Assembly (NCBI RefSeq): GCF_900176505.1
Contig: NZ_FWYB01000002.1
Coordinates: forward strand, 25,237-89,236
Length of the DNA stretch: 64,000 nucleotides
Direction of reading: 5' to 3'
From: Pedobacter nyackensis
GTDB lineage: Bacteria; Bacteroidota; Bacteroidia; Sphingobacteriales; Sphingobacteriaceae
Shown: positions 44,945 to 53,152 of the stretch, piece by piece
Layout: each line of letters opens with the position of its first letter
How positions within the stretch are numbered: position 1 is the stretch's first letter
Notes under the pieces: generated by a model
What the model was told of the DNA's origin: nothing
What the model saw: only the letters and a program-made list of their open reading frames with translations
Databases searched by the model: none
Translations under genes and position numbers: made by a program

Positions 44945-44952
44945 TATATTTG
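44945..44952 (+). promoter_or_regulatory. Promoter -7 box (TATATTTG) of the methyltransferase gene
   Basis: TATATTTG matches TAnnTTTG and its final TTG is also the in-frame upstream TTG of the methyltransferase frame. It ends 27 bases before the ATG at 44980. No -33 TTG at the expected distance. Confidence 0.5.
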
Positions 44953-44979
44953 TACTTCGACATTTATACTTCCGCCTAT

Positions 44980-45714
44980 ATGAAACAAAACAAATACGAC
45001 GACCCTGATTTTTTTGAACGTTATGGGGATATGCCTCGTTCTGTTACCGGACTAAATGCTGCAGGAGAATGGCACATATTACAAAAAATGTTGCCTGATT
45101 TTAAAGGGAAAAACGTACTTGACCTGGGTTGCGGACTCGGCTGGCACTGTATTTATGCCAAGCAGATGGGTGCACAAAAAGTGATTGGAATTGATCTTTC
45201 TGCCAAAATGCTTGAAAGTGCGAAAAAGAAATCCGAAGATCTTGACATTGAATATCTCCAGATAGCAATTGAAGAGATTGACTTTGCAGCTCAGGAATTC
45301 GACATTATCATCAGCTCCCTCGCATTTCACTATGTAAAAGATTTTAACCTGGTTTGCAAAAAAATCAGCAAGTACCTTAAACCAGGGGGCAGCTTAATAT
45401 TTTCGCAAGAGCATCCAATTTTCACATGCCGTTCAGAACAAGATTGGTATACTGATCAATCAGGAAACAGGTTGCACTGGCCCGTAGATGATTACCAAAT
45501 CGAAGGTATAAGGGAAACGAACTTTTTAGGACATACGGTTATTAAATATCACCGAACTATGGAAACCATAGTTAACACCTTAATTGATTCAAATCTCCGT
45601 ATTGTACAAATCTCAGAGCCTCAACCTTCGCAAAACACGTTGGACGAATACCCTGAGATGAAAGACGAATGCCGGAGACCAATCTTTATCATGATATCGG
45701 CTGTTTTGCAGTGA
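44980..45714 (+). CDS. Class I SAM-dependent methyltransferase
   Basis: This 244-residue (from the ATG) cytoplasmic methyltransferase has motif I 'VLDLGCGLGWHCIYA', the acidic end of strand 2 'VIGIDLSAKML', and 'FDIIISSLAFHYVKDF' as motif post-I/II, followed by 'LKPGGSLIFSQEHPIF'. It belongs to the Methyltransf_11/25 group; 'EHPIFTC' is shared with small-molecule methyltransferases, but the acceptor cannot be named. The upstream TTG start at 44950 lies inside a promoter-like box, so the ATG at 44980 ('MKQNKYDDPDFFERYG') is taken. A terminator shared with the convergent carbonic anhydrase gene follows. Confidence 0.9.
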   Translation: MKQNKYDDPDFFERYGDMPRSVTGLNAAGEWHILQKMLPDFKGKNVLDLGCGLGWHCIYAKQMGAQKVIGIDLSAKMLESAKKKSEDLDIEYLQIAIEEIDFAAQEFDIIISSLAFHYVKDFNLVCKKISKYLKPGGSLIFSQEHPIFTCRSEQDWYTDQSGNRLHWPVDDYQIEGIRETNFLGHTVIKYHRTMETIVNTLIDSNLRIVQISEPQPSQNTLDEYPEMKDECRRPIFIMISAVLQ

Positions 45715-45729
45715 GATTAAACGACTAAT

Positions 45730-45778
45730 AAAAAAGGCTTTTGACATTAAATTTATGCCAAAAGCCTTTAGCTTTTTA
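45730..45778. terminator. Bidirectional terminator between methyltransferase and carbonic anhydrase
   Basis: AAAGGCTTTTG (45732-45742) pairs with CAAAAGCCTTT (45758-45768) around a 15-base loop. T-runs lie on both sides: TTTTT at 45772-45776 and, on the minus strand, TTTTTT beyond 45732. Confidence 0.8.
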
Positions 45779-45798
45779 AATGTTAAAATTATGCTCTG

Positions 45799-46470
45799 CT
45801 ATTTTTGGGCTTGCATTTTAAACACCGGAGAAATATCTTCTGGCCCCGATGCGCTTACCTGCAAATCCTTGATCAATCCGGTTTCCAGACTATATGCCCA
45901 GGCATGTACACTTAGTTCCTGCCCTGAAGCCCATGCATTCTGTACGATAGATGTGCTCATAACGTTGGCAGCACCTTCTATTGCGTTCAATTCAACCAAA
46001 CGGTTCGATTTTTTTTGCGGATCCTTAATCGTTTGCATCTCACGTTCGTGCATTCGGATAACGTCTTTGATATTCCTTAGCCAGTTGTCAATCAAACCAA
46101 CCTGCTTATCGCCCAAAGCAGCATTTACGCCGCCGCAACCATAATGGCCGCACACGATAACGTGTTTTACTTTTAATACATTAACAGAATAATCCAACAC
46201 ACTCAGCATATTCATATCTGTATGTGCTACTACATTTGCAATGTTACGGTGTACGAAGATATCACCAGGCATTGTATTCGTAATTTGATTCGCCGGCACA
46301 CGGCTGTCAGAACATCCAATCCAAAGAACCGGAGGGGCCTGACCTGCAGAAAGTCTTTCGAAAAATGTTGGATCCTCTTTAAGCGTCTCCGCTACCCAAT
46401 CCTTATTTCCCTGTAATAAACCTTCGTATGTTATTTTGTCTGTATCTGGTTTTTCTAATTTAGCGCACAT
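45799..46470 (-). CDS. can: Beta-class carbonic anhydrase
   Basis: It interconverts CO2 and bicarbonate in the cytoplasm. Zinc ligands are Cys53 (in 'GCSDSRVP', with Asp55 and Arg57 as the catalytic dyad), His109 and Cys112 (in 'GHYGCGGV'). The C-terminal 'VHAWAYSLETGLIKDLQV' is standard. Length (223) is normal. It begins 6 bases after the SulP stop, so the two are cotranscribed; such SulP/carbonic anhydrase pairs are expected to work in bicarbonate handling. Confidence 0.96.
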   Translation of the reverse strand: MCAKLEKPDTDKITYEGLLQGNKDWVAETLKEDPTFFERLSAGQAPPVLWIGCSDSRVPANQITNTMPGDIFVHRNIANVVAHTDMNMLSVLDYSVNVLKVKHVIVCGHYGCGGVNAALGDKQVGLIDNWLRNIKDVIRMHEREMQTIKDPQKKSNRLVELNAIEGAANVMSTSIVQNAWASGQELSVHAWAYSLETGLIKDLQVSASGPEDISPVFKMQAQK

Positions 46471-46476
46471 AATATT

Positions 46477-48081
46477 TTAATTAGTAATTTCTTCAATGAC
46501 TTTATTATTCAATTTTGGAACGATGTATTGCTGTTTAACATTTTCTAAGACAACAATAATCCCCTTCGTGTAAGCATTATGCTTATAATTAAAAATGGTT
46601 TCTAACACATCCGGGTCAATATACCTCGAATTAGTTCCATCAATAATCACATTAGTTTCTTTCGGAATTTTATTCAACACGATTTGTATGGCAGCTTTAT
46701 TCAAGAAAGATACTTCTTCTGCCAGCTTAATTCTGATATTCTTTTTATTTCCTTCTTCCTGAATTTTGTAGAAGAACGGATTACGCATGTTAGTACGTAG
46801 CAGGTAAAACACCGAGAATAACATCCCTATGGCTACACCTTTCAAAAGATCGGTAAGCAATACAGCTACAATAGTAATCACAAACGGGATAAACTGATCC
46901 CATCCTTTATGGAACATATGCTTAAATAAAGCCACTCTTGTAAGTTTATAACCTGTTACCAATAGTATTGCAGCTAAACATGCCAAAGGTATCATATTTA
47001 TCAGACCCGGAATAAAAAGTAAAGATAAAAGTAACCATACCCCATGAAAAATAGCTGACATCTTGGTTCTTCCGCCAGCATTAACGTTTGCCGAACTACG
47101 TACAATAACCGAAGTCAAAGGTAAACCACCCAGTAAACCACTAAACATATTTCCGGCACCTTGCGCCATTAATTCTCTGTTGGTTGGTGATACTCGTTTA
47201 ATCGGGTCAATTTTGTCTACCGCCTCTATACTTAAAAGGGTTTCTAAACTAGCAACAACTGCGATAGTAGCGGCTACAATCCATACTTTACCATTCAGGA
47301 TCTCAGAAAAATTCGGTGCTACAAACAGGTCTTTAAATTCTCCCCATCCATTTACTACCGGAATCTCTACCATCTGCTGTGCACTCAAAGCATAACCTGT
47401 CCCCTGAAAGGCAATACTTAAGCCTACACCTAAAATTACCACTACTAACGGAGCTGGAATAGCACTAAGCTTTTTAAACTTAGGCCAAAAAATAAGCACC
47501 AGGATAGACAAACTACTAATTACTATAGCCGCTAGCGTAAAATGATTTAAGGCACTTCCGATAGCAGAAAAAGTATTCTCACTATCTTTTTGTAAAAAAC
47601 TCTCGTCGCCAAAAAAATCTGAATCTACACCTAAGGCATGAGGTAATTGTTTAAGAATTAAGGTCAGTCCAATTGCAGCCAACATCCCCTCAATAACACT
47701 GGAGGGGAAATAATTACCAATTGTACCACCTTTTAATAATCCCAGAACAAGTTGCATTGCTCCCGCCAGAACTACGGCAAGTAAAAAGGTTTGATACCCT
47801 CCCAATTGACCTATAGCTCCCAAAACAATTGCGGTTAATCCGGCAGCCGGACCACTCACACTTAACTGCGAACCACTAAAGCTCGCAACGACGATCCCCC
47901 CAACGATACCTGTAATTAAACCCGCAAATAACGGGGCACCAGAGGCTAACGCAATACCCAAACATAAGGGTAATGCTACTAAAAATACGACGATACTGGA
48001 AGGCAGATCGCGTTTTAAATTCTTTTTTAAGATATACTTCTTCACTTCCAGTCTAGAAAAGACTGAGTTTCCACTTTGCAT
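46477..48081 (-). CDS. SulP-family anion transporter (probable bicarbonate transporter)
   Basis: This inner membrane transporter (534 residues) has about 10-12 hydrophobic helices from residue 28 on, starting 'LPSSIVVFLVALPLCLGIALASGAP', which is the sulfate-transporter family entry. A short C-terminal STAS-like domain ('VSFLNKAAIQIVLNKIPKETNVIIDGTNSRYIDPDV') follows. SulP proteins carry sulfate, bicarbonate or dicarboxylates. The cotranscribed carbonic anhydrase (6 bases downstream) argues for bicarbonate, but this is inference. An upstream small exported protein gene (81 bases) may belong to the same transcript. Confidence 0.92.
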   Translation of the reverse strand: MQSGNSVFSRLEVKKYILKKNLKRDLPSSIVVFLVALPLCLGIALASGAPLFAGLITGIVGGIVVASFSGSQLSVSGPAAGLTAIVLGAIGQLGGYQTFLLAVVLAGAMQLVLGLLKGGTIGNYFPSSVIEGMLAAIGLTLILKQLPHALGVDSDFFGDESFLQKDSENTFSAIGSALNHFTLAAIVISSLSILVLIFWPKFKKLSAIPAPLVVVILGVGLSIAFQGTGYALSAQQMVEIPVVNGWGEFKDLFVAPNFSEILNGKVWIVAATIAVVASLETLLSIEAVDKIDPIKRVSPTNRELMAQGAGNMFSGLLGGLPLTSVIVRSSANVNAGGRTKMSAIFHGVWLLLSLLFIPGLINMIPLACLAAILLVTGYKLTRVALFKHMFHKGWDQFIPFVITIVAVLLTDLLKGVAIGMLFSVFYLLRTNMRNPFFYKIQEEGNKKNIRIKLAEEVSFLNKAAIQIVLNKIPKETNVIIDGTNSRYIDPDVLETIFNYKHNAYTKGIIVVLENVKQQYIVPKLNNKVIEEITN

Positions 48082-48162
48082 AAAACTAAGTTTAATGATT
48101 TAACTAATTTTTAAAAAAAATTGCATAGTTATCCCTACAAGAGGAATTTATGCCCATAAAAA

Positions 48163-48501
48163 TTAGCAGTGGTTAGGAGGAGGAGTAGGAACTAAAGGGT
48201 GGAATGGGTCGACGTAGCGCTTAAAGTGCTCAATAAAACTATTGCTAACGACACCATAACTAAGTACAGCCAGGAAGCTATAATCGTTGTATAGCTCCGT
48301 TTTGAAATCACAAAGCTTCACCTTTGCTTTCCCACTATCGCCATCAGCACTATGCTCTACTTCAATTTGCATAATCACTGAATTCATGATCTCTTTGTCG
48401 ATGTGGTTAAAAAACACAGGCGCACCAGATATCATCATCTTTGCTGAAAAGATGCCCAAAAAGGTGATGATAATAAATAAACGATATTTCCTTAGGAACA
48501 T
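48163..48501 (-). CDS. Small exported or membrane-anchored protein upstream of sulP
   Basis: The 112-residue protein begins with a hydrophobic segment (about 8-26, 'LFIIITFLGIFSAKMMISG') that is a signal peptide or anchor. The remainder is soluble: 'FFNHIDKEIMNSVIMQIEVEHSADGDSGKAKVKLCDFKTE' and an unusual C-terminus 'FHPLVPTPPPNHC' with a terminal His-Cys. I do not recognise a domain. Position directly upstream of SulP and carbonic anhydrase on the same strand suggests an accessory role in that system. The terminal His-Cys could bind a metal; inference only. A promoter-like pair lies upstream. Confidence 0.7.
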   Translation of the reverse strand: MFLRKYRLFIIITFLGIFSAKMMISGAPVFFNHIDKEIMNSVIMQIEVEHSADGDSGKAKVKLCDFKTELYNDYSFLAVLSYGVVSNSFIEHFKRYVDPFHPLVPTPPPNHC

Positions 48502-48530
48502 TTATCTCTGTTTTGTTTTTTAGAACTTCT

Positions 48531-48563
48531 CAAAAATAACTCCAAAATAACTTAACTAGCAAA
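48531..48563 (-). promoter_or_regulatory. Probable promoter of the small protein/sulP/can transcript
   Basis: On the minus strand TTTG (48563-48560) is followed after 21 bases by TATTTTTG (48538-48531), which ends 29 bases before the ATG at 48501. The spacing is 2 more than the exact matches in this window. Confidence 0.45.
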
Positions 48564-48701
48564 TGAAGTTGTAATAAAAATGTAATTTCGTTAATAATAA
48601 CTGCCAAAATTAAATTAGAAAGTTTAAAATCAGCTTAATAATTATATATAAAATGAAGCATTAAGCGTAATTTTGGCGCCTTACTCACTTTCACCATTTT
48701 T

Positions 48702-49937
48702 ATGAAACTATTTATATTTAGTTTATTGCTTTTGTTCCCGTTTTTAATATTTGCACAAAGCAATAATGCTCCCTCAACCAATATTCCACACGAAATAACT
48801 ATTACAGGTTATTTACAAACACAATATCAAAGAGCTCAATCGGCTGGGATTTCTTCTTTCTCTGGTGGTGACTTTGCAGAGAACTCCAAAGATCGCTTTA
48901 TGATTAGAAGAGGAAGACTAAAAATTGACCGTGCGGATAATTATTCAAATATTGTTTTTCAAATTGATGCTACGCAAAATGGTGTTCAGCTGATGGACGC
49001 ATTCATACAATTACATAAACCAGGTTTAGAATCATTAGAATTTACAGCAGGTTTATTTAACCGTCCTTTTGGTCACTCCATCGTATATTCATCCGGTTAC
49101 AGGGATTTCCCGGAAAGAGCCAGGGTCTTCCAAACCTTAATGCCACGTGAAAGGGATTTGGGAGCTATGATAACTTTTAACCCTGAGAAAAAATTCCATT
49201 TTTTAACTGCCGAACTGGCCGTAATTAATGGAAGTGGACACTCATCAAGAGATTACGATTCGAAAAAAGATCTGGTAGGGAACCTTGGCTTTAAATTCGA
49301 CAGTCTTGCAAACAAAAAGATGCATATAGGTTTTGGCGGTTCCTTTTATAAAGGTACTGTGAGAAACAATACCGAAAGCTATTACACGAATGGTGATAAT
49401 GGTTTTGTAAAGAACACCAGTCCTACTAATGTTGGTTTAAACGCAAAACGTAATTATTTAGGGGCAAATCTACAGGTACAATACGACAATACATTTGGCT
49501 CTACCTTATTTAAAGCTGAGTTTGTTGGCGGAACACAACCTGGAGTTGCAAGCTCAGGAAGCATAAAAGGTCCTTATGCAAGCCAAAGCTTCTCGGCTCA
49601 GCCGGCTACCGATCTTTATCTACGCTCGTTTTCTGGATATTACCTTTGGTTAACTCAACAAATAGCAAAAAGCAGATTTACGGCATTAGTTTCTTACGAT
49701 TCTTATGATCCAAATACAAAAGTTAAAGATATAGAGATTGGTGCAAACAATAACAATACAACGGCTGGCGATATTAAATTTAATACACTTGGTTATGGTA
49801 TAACCGCACAGGTTAGCTCTAGAATAAAATTAACGGTTTATAACGAGCATGTTGTTAATGCCCCGACTCAATTACCTAGCTATTTAAGCGATCTTAAAGA
49901 CGATGTGTTTACTATGAGGTTGCAATATCGCTGGTAA
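48702..49937 (+). CDS. Phosphate-selective porin O/P-type outer membrane protein
   Basis: A 411-residue beta-barrel with a signal peptide (1-18, 'FLIFAQ'). Family features of OprO/OprP-like porins are visible: 'ITGYLQTQYQRAQ', 'RFMIRRGRLKIDRADNYSNIVFQIDATQNGVQLMDAF', 'EFTAGLFNRPFGHSIVYSSGYRDFPERARVFQTLMPRERDLGAMI' and a terminal strand 'VFTMRLQYRW'. It probably forms an anion-preferring channel. It is divergent from the SulP operon (200-base intergenic region, AT-rich, one promoter-like pair for the other strand) and is followed by the carboxyltransferase gene after 37 bases. Ion specificity is not readable. Confidence 0.9.
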   Translation: MKLFIFSLLLLFPFLIFAQSNNAPSTNIPHEITITGYLQTQYQRAQSAGISSFSGGDFAENSKDRFMIRRGRLKIDRADNYSNIVFQIDATQNGVQLMDAFIQLHKPGLESLEFTAGLFNRPFGHSIVYSSGYRDFPERARVFQTLMPRERDLGAMITFNPEKKFHFLTAELAVINGSGHSSRDYDSKKDLVGNLGFKFDSLANKKMHIGFGGSFYKGTVRNNTESYYTNGDNGFVKNTSPTNVGLNAKRNYLGANLQVQYDNTFGSTLFKAEFVGGTQPGVASSGSIKGPYASQSFSAQPATDLYLRSFSGYYLWLTQQIAKSRFTALVSYDSYDPNTKVKDIEIGANNNNTTAGDIKFNTLGYGITAQVSSRIKLTVYNEHVVNAPTQLPSYLSDLKDDVFTMRLQYRW

Positions 49938-49974
49938 CGCATATATTTATGGCATTTGATAAAATCATTTTTTG

Positions 49975-51516
49975 ATGAAGAATAAGATAGAATTACTACA
50001 AGATAAAATTAAAAAGGCTTATGCCGGTGGTGGTGAAGCTAGAATTGCAAGTCAACATAAAAAAGGTAAACTTACAGCCAGAGAAAGAATCCATTTCCTG
50101 ATGGATGAAAATTCTTTTGAAGAAATCGGAATGATGGTTACCCATCGCAGCACCGATTTCGGAATGGAGCGCGAAAAATATTTAGGCGACGGTGTAGTGA
50201 CCGGGTACGGCAATATCAATGGTAAATTAGTTTATATATTCTCACAGGATTTCACTGTATTTGGAGGTTCATTATCTGAAACTCATGCCGAAAAAATCTG
50301 TAAAATAATGGATATGGCCATGAAAAATGGCGCTCCGCTTATCGGTTTAAACGATAGCGGTGGTGCACGTATCCAGGAAGGTGTGGTTTCATTAGGTGGT
50401 TATGCTGATATTTTTTACAGAAACGTACAGGCCTCAGGACTTATACCTCAGCTATCGGCCATTATGGGCCCTTGTGCTGGTGGTGCAGTGTACTCTCCGG
50501 CAATTACCGATTTTACATTAATGGTTGAAAACACTTCTTACATGTTTGTTACCGGCCCAAATGTGGTAAAAACAGTAACACATGAAGAAGTAAGCTCGGA
50601 AGAACTAGGAGGAGCATCAACCCACGCTACTAAGTCGGGGGTAACACATTTTGCATGTAGCAATGAGCTCGATGCCATCAACCATGTAAAAAGATTATTG
50701 AGCTATATGCCACAAAATTGTGAAGAAATACCAGCTCAGCTACCTTATGAAATGACCGATGAAAATCGTCCGGAGCTGAATGATATTATGCCTCAAAATG
50801 CCAATCAGCCTTATGATGTGCGTAGTATTATTGAATCAACCACAGACAGCGATAGCTTTTTAGAAGTGCATAAAGATTATGCAGAAAACATTGTAATAGG
50901 ATTTGCACGTTTGGCTGGAAGAAGCATAGGTATTGTGGCCAATCAGCCTGCATACCTGGCGGGAGTATTAGACAACAATGCTTCTACCAAAGCAGCAAGG
51001 TTTGTTCGTTTTTGCGATTGCTTTAATATCCCCTTGCTTGTTCTTGAAGATGTACCGGGCTTCTTACCGGGTACTGACCAGGAATGGAATGGTATCATCA
51101 CCAATGGAGCAAAACTACTTTATGCTTTTAGTGAAGCAACCGTCCCACGCATCACAGTAATCACCAGAAAAGCATACGGTGGTGCCTATGATGTGATGAA
51201 TTCCAAACACATTGGCGCCGACCTAAATTACGCCTGGCCTACTGCAGAAATCGCCGTAATGGGAGCCAAAGGTGCTGCAGAAATCATCTTCAAAAAAGAA
51301 ATTACTACGGCCGAAAAACCTGAAGAAAAGTGGTTGGAAAAAGAAAAACTCTATTCAGATACTTTTGCGAACCCTTACAGGGCTGCAGAACGTGGTTTTG
51401 TAGACGAAGTAATTGAGCCCGCTCAAACCCGTAACAAATTAATTAAAGCATTTAAAATGCTGGAAAATAAAGTGGTAAACAACCCACGTAAAAAACACGG
51501 AAATATACCTTTGTAA
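49975..51516 (+). CDS. Acyl-CoA (propionyl-CoA-type) carboxylase beta subunit
   Basis: The carboxyltransferase subunit moves carboxyl from biotin to an acyl-CoA such as propionyl-CoA. The 513-residue length and two crotonase-like halves are normal. N-terminal motifs '[22 protein letters not shown]', '[24 protein letters not shown]' and '[13 protein letters not shown]' precede the C-terminal '[49 protein letters not shown]'. The biotin carboxylase and carrier subunits are not in the window, so they are elsewhere. The frame reaches a TTG at 49972, but ATG at 49975 is better. Its stop TAA is followed directly by the MFS ATG. Confidence 0.95.
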   Translation: MKNKIELLQDKIKKAYAGGGEARIASQHKKGKLTARERIHFLMDENSFEEIGMMVTHRSTDFGMEREKYLGDGVVTGYGNINGKLVYIFSQDFTVFGGSLSETHAEKICKIMDMAMKNGAPLIGLNDSGGARIQEGVVSLGGYADIFYRNVQASGLIPQLSAIMGPCAGGAVYSPAITDFTLMVENTSYMFVTGPNVVKTVTHEEVSSEELGGASTHATKSGVTHFACSNELDAINHVKRLLSYMPQNCEEIPAQLPYEMTDENRPELNDIMPQNANQPYDVRSIIESTTDSDSFLEVHKDYAENIVIGFARLAGRSIGIVANQPAYLAGVLDNNASTKAARFVRFCDCFNIPLLVLEDVPGFLPGTDQEWNGIITNGAKLLYAFSEATVPRITVITRKAYGGAYDVMNSKHIGADLNYAWPTAEIAVMGAKGAAEIIFKKEITTAEKPEEKWLEKEKLYSDTFANPYRAAERGFVDEVIEPAQTRNKLIKAFKMLENKVVNNPRKKHGNIPL

Positions 51517-52680
51517 ATGCAACTTAGCCGGACGGATGTATTATTAATGGCCTTTTGTACAGGACTAATAGTAGCAAACATTTACTACTGTCAGCCATTA
51601 GTGATATTAGTCGCCCGCGAATTTAACCTGACTGAAAGTCACGCCGGAAAAATCACGTACTTAACACAGGCAGGATATGCACTAGGTTTATTTCTAATTG
51701 TACCGCTCGGTGATATGTTTGAGCGACGCAAACAAATATTAATGATAACCGGCCTGGCAGTAGCATCCCTACTGCTAGCCGCCTTTTCACACTCTTTTTT
51801 ACTACTGCAGATTGCCTGTGTATTGATTGGAGCAAGCTCTATCGTTCCACAACTCATCTTGCCAATGGCAGCTAACCTGACTTCTGATGAAAAACGGGGG
51901 CCAACCATCGGCATCATCATGAGCGGATTGCTCATTGGCATCCTAGCATCAAGAGCAGTAAGTGGTAGTATCGGGTTTTTATGGGGATGGAGGACCATGT
52001 ACTTCATCGCAGCAGGCATTTGTTCCCTTCTCCTATTATTAATGGCTAAACGCTTTCCTCTAAGCAGACCTTCATTTGAAGGTTCATATAGAGAACTCAT
52101 GCTGTCTATGTGGCATTATATAAAAACACAACCAATCCTGCGCGAAGCATCAGTCATTAACTTTTTAGCCTTTTCCGTTCTTAGTGCATTCTGGACAACC
52201 ATGGTGTTGTTTCTGGCCAATCCACCCTTTAGTTTTCAAACTTTACAGATTGGCCTGTTTGGCATCGCTGGAGCCGCAGGTGCACTCGCCGCCCCATTGG
52301 TTGGCAAGCTAAGCAGCGGCAAAAACCCTCGAAAGAATTTACTGATCGGATTGGTTTTACAACTCATAAGTATCGCTACCTTTTATTTCACCAAAAGTCA
52401 CCTTTATCTATTCGTAGCCGGAATAATTTTGATTGATATCGGACAACAAGCTATACACGTAACCAACCAGACAAGAATTTATACCCTAATACCCGAAGCA
52501 CGAAACCGATTGAATACCATATTTATGTCGGTTAGCTTTGTGGGGGCCTCCGTTGGCTCGGCATTTGGTTTATGGCTTTGGGATAAAGGTCAATGGCCAT
52601 TATTCTGCCTCGGAACTGCCCTGGTTGTCCTTTTAAACATCTTCATTTACAATTTTTACAGTCATAAAATAAAAGCTTAA
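51517..52680 (+). CDS. MFS transporter
   Basis: A major facilitator of 387 residues with twelve hydrophobic segments. The first-loop MFS signature appears as 'VPLGDMFERRKQILMITG', and N-terminal 'FCTGLIVANIYYCQPLVILVAREF' matches the group often annotated as drug or arabinose efflux permeases. It begins with zero bases after the carboxylase stop (TAA-ATG) and is followed by the GNAT gene after one base. The three genes are clearly one transcript. The substrate is unknown; it may be an exporter for a metabolite of either neighbour. Confidence 0.93.
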   Translation: MQLSRTDVLLMAFCTGLIVANIYYCQPLVILVAREFNLTESHAGKITYLTQAGYALGLFLIVPLGDMFERRKQILMITGLAVASLLLAAFSHSFLLLQIACVLIGASSIVPQLILPMAANLTSDEKRGPTIGIIMSGLLIGILASRAVSGSIGFLWGWRTMYFIAAGICSLLLLLMAKRFPLSRPSFEGSYRELMLSMWHYIKTQPILREASVINFLAFSVLSAFWTTMVLFLANPPFSFQTLQIGLFGIAGAAGALAAPLVGKLSSGKNPRKNLLIGLVLQLISIATFYFTKSHLYLFVAGIILIDIGQQAIHVTNQTRIYTLIPEARNRLNTIFMSVSFVGASVGSAFGLWLWDKGQWPLFCLGTALVVLLNIFIYNFYSHKIKA

Positions 52681-52681
52681 C

Positions 52682-53101
52682 ATGGAGGAAGTTCAGATTG
52701 AGCAGATCAGAGTTGATTTAGCCTGGCGCATCAGACATGAGGTCATGTATCCAACCCTACCCTATGATGCCATTAAACTCGATAACGATAAAGAAGGAAT
52801 ACACTTTGGACTCTTCACCCGTAATCGGTTAACAGCTGTTGTTTCCGTATTTAATAAAGGTAAAGTATATCAGTTCAGAAAATTCGCGACGATCGAAAGC
52901 GCACAAGGCAAAGGCTATGGCTCACTATTACTAAACCATATCATAAACTACATGAAGGATATGGGAGCAGAAAAAATATGGTGCAACGCCCGTGTCTCCG
53001 CTGCAGGATTTTATGAAAAATTTGGCCTCACCCAGACAGATCAACGCACAGTAAGTAATGGCATCGATTTTGTCATTATGGAGTTACAACTTAATAATTA
53101 A
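52682..53101 (+). CDS. GNAT-family N-acetyltransferase
   Basis: A 139-residue acetyltransferase of the GNAT fold. The acetyl-CoA pyrophosphate loop is present as 'ATIESAQGKGYGSLLLNHI' (Q/R-x-x-G-x-G/A type). The C-terminal strand-helix contains 'AEKIWCNARVSAAGFYEKFGLTQTD'. The opening 'RVDLAWRIRHEVMYPTLPYDAIKLDNDKEGIHFGLF' is usual for small ElaA/GNAT proteins. Acceptor unknown. It starts one base after the MFS stop, and an exact promoter for the next gene lies immediately behind its stop (53103-53132). Confidence 0.92.
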   Translation: MEEVQIEQIRVDLAWRIRHEVMYPTLPYDAIKLDNDKEGIHFGLFTRNRLTAVVSVFNKGKVYQFRKFATIESAQGKGYGSLLLNHIINYMKDMGAEKIWCNARVSAAGFYEKFGLTQTDQRTVSNGIDFVIMELQLNN

Positions 53102-53102
53102 C

Positions 53103-53132
53103 TTGAGGCTTACGGCCTGATTTATATATTTG
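53103..53132 (+). promoter_or_regulatory. Bacteroidota promoter (TTG-N19-TATATTTG)
   Basis: TTG at 53103-53105, 19 bases, TATATTTG at 53125-53132. It ends 20 bases before the M42 peptidase ATG and starts 2 bases after the preceding stop. Confidence 0.8.
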
Positions 53133-53152
53133 CTTACAATAAAAAAACGATA

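Noticed and set aside
51639-52100. 153-residue minus-strand frame
   Set aside because: Antisense to the MFS transporter; no domain, signal peptide or promoter.
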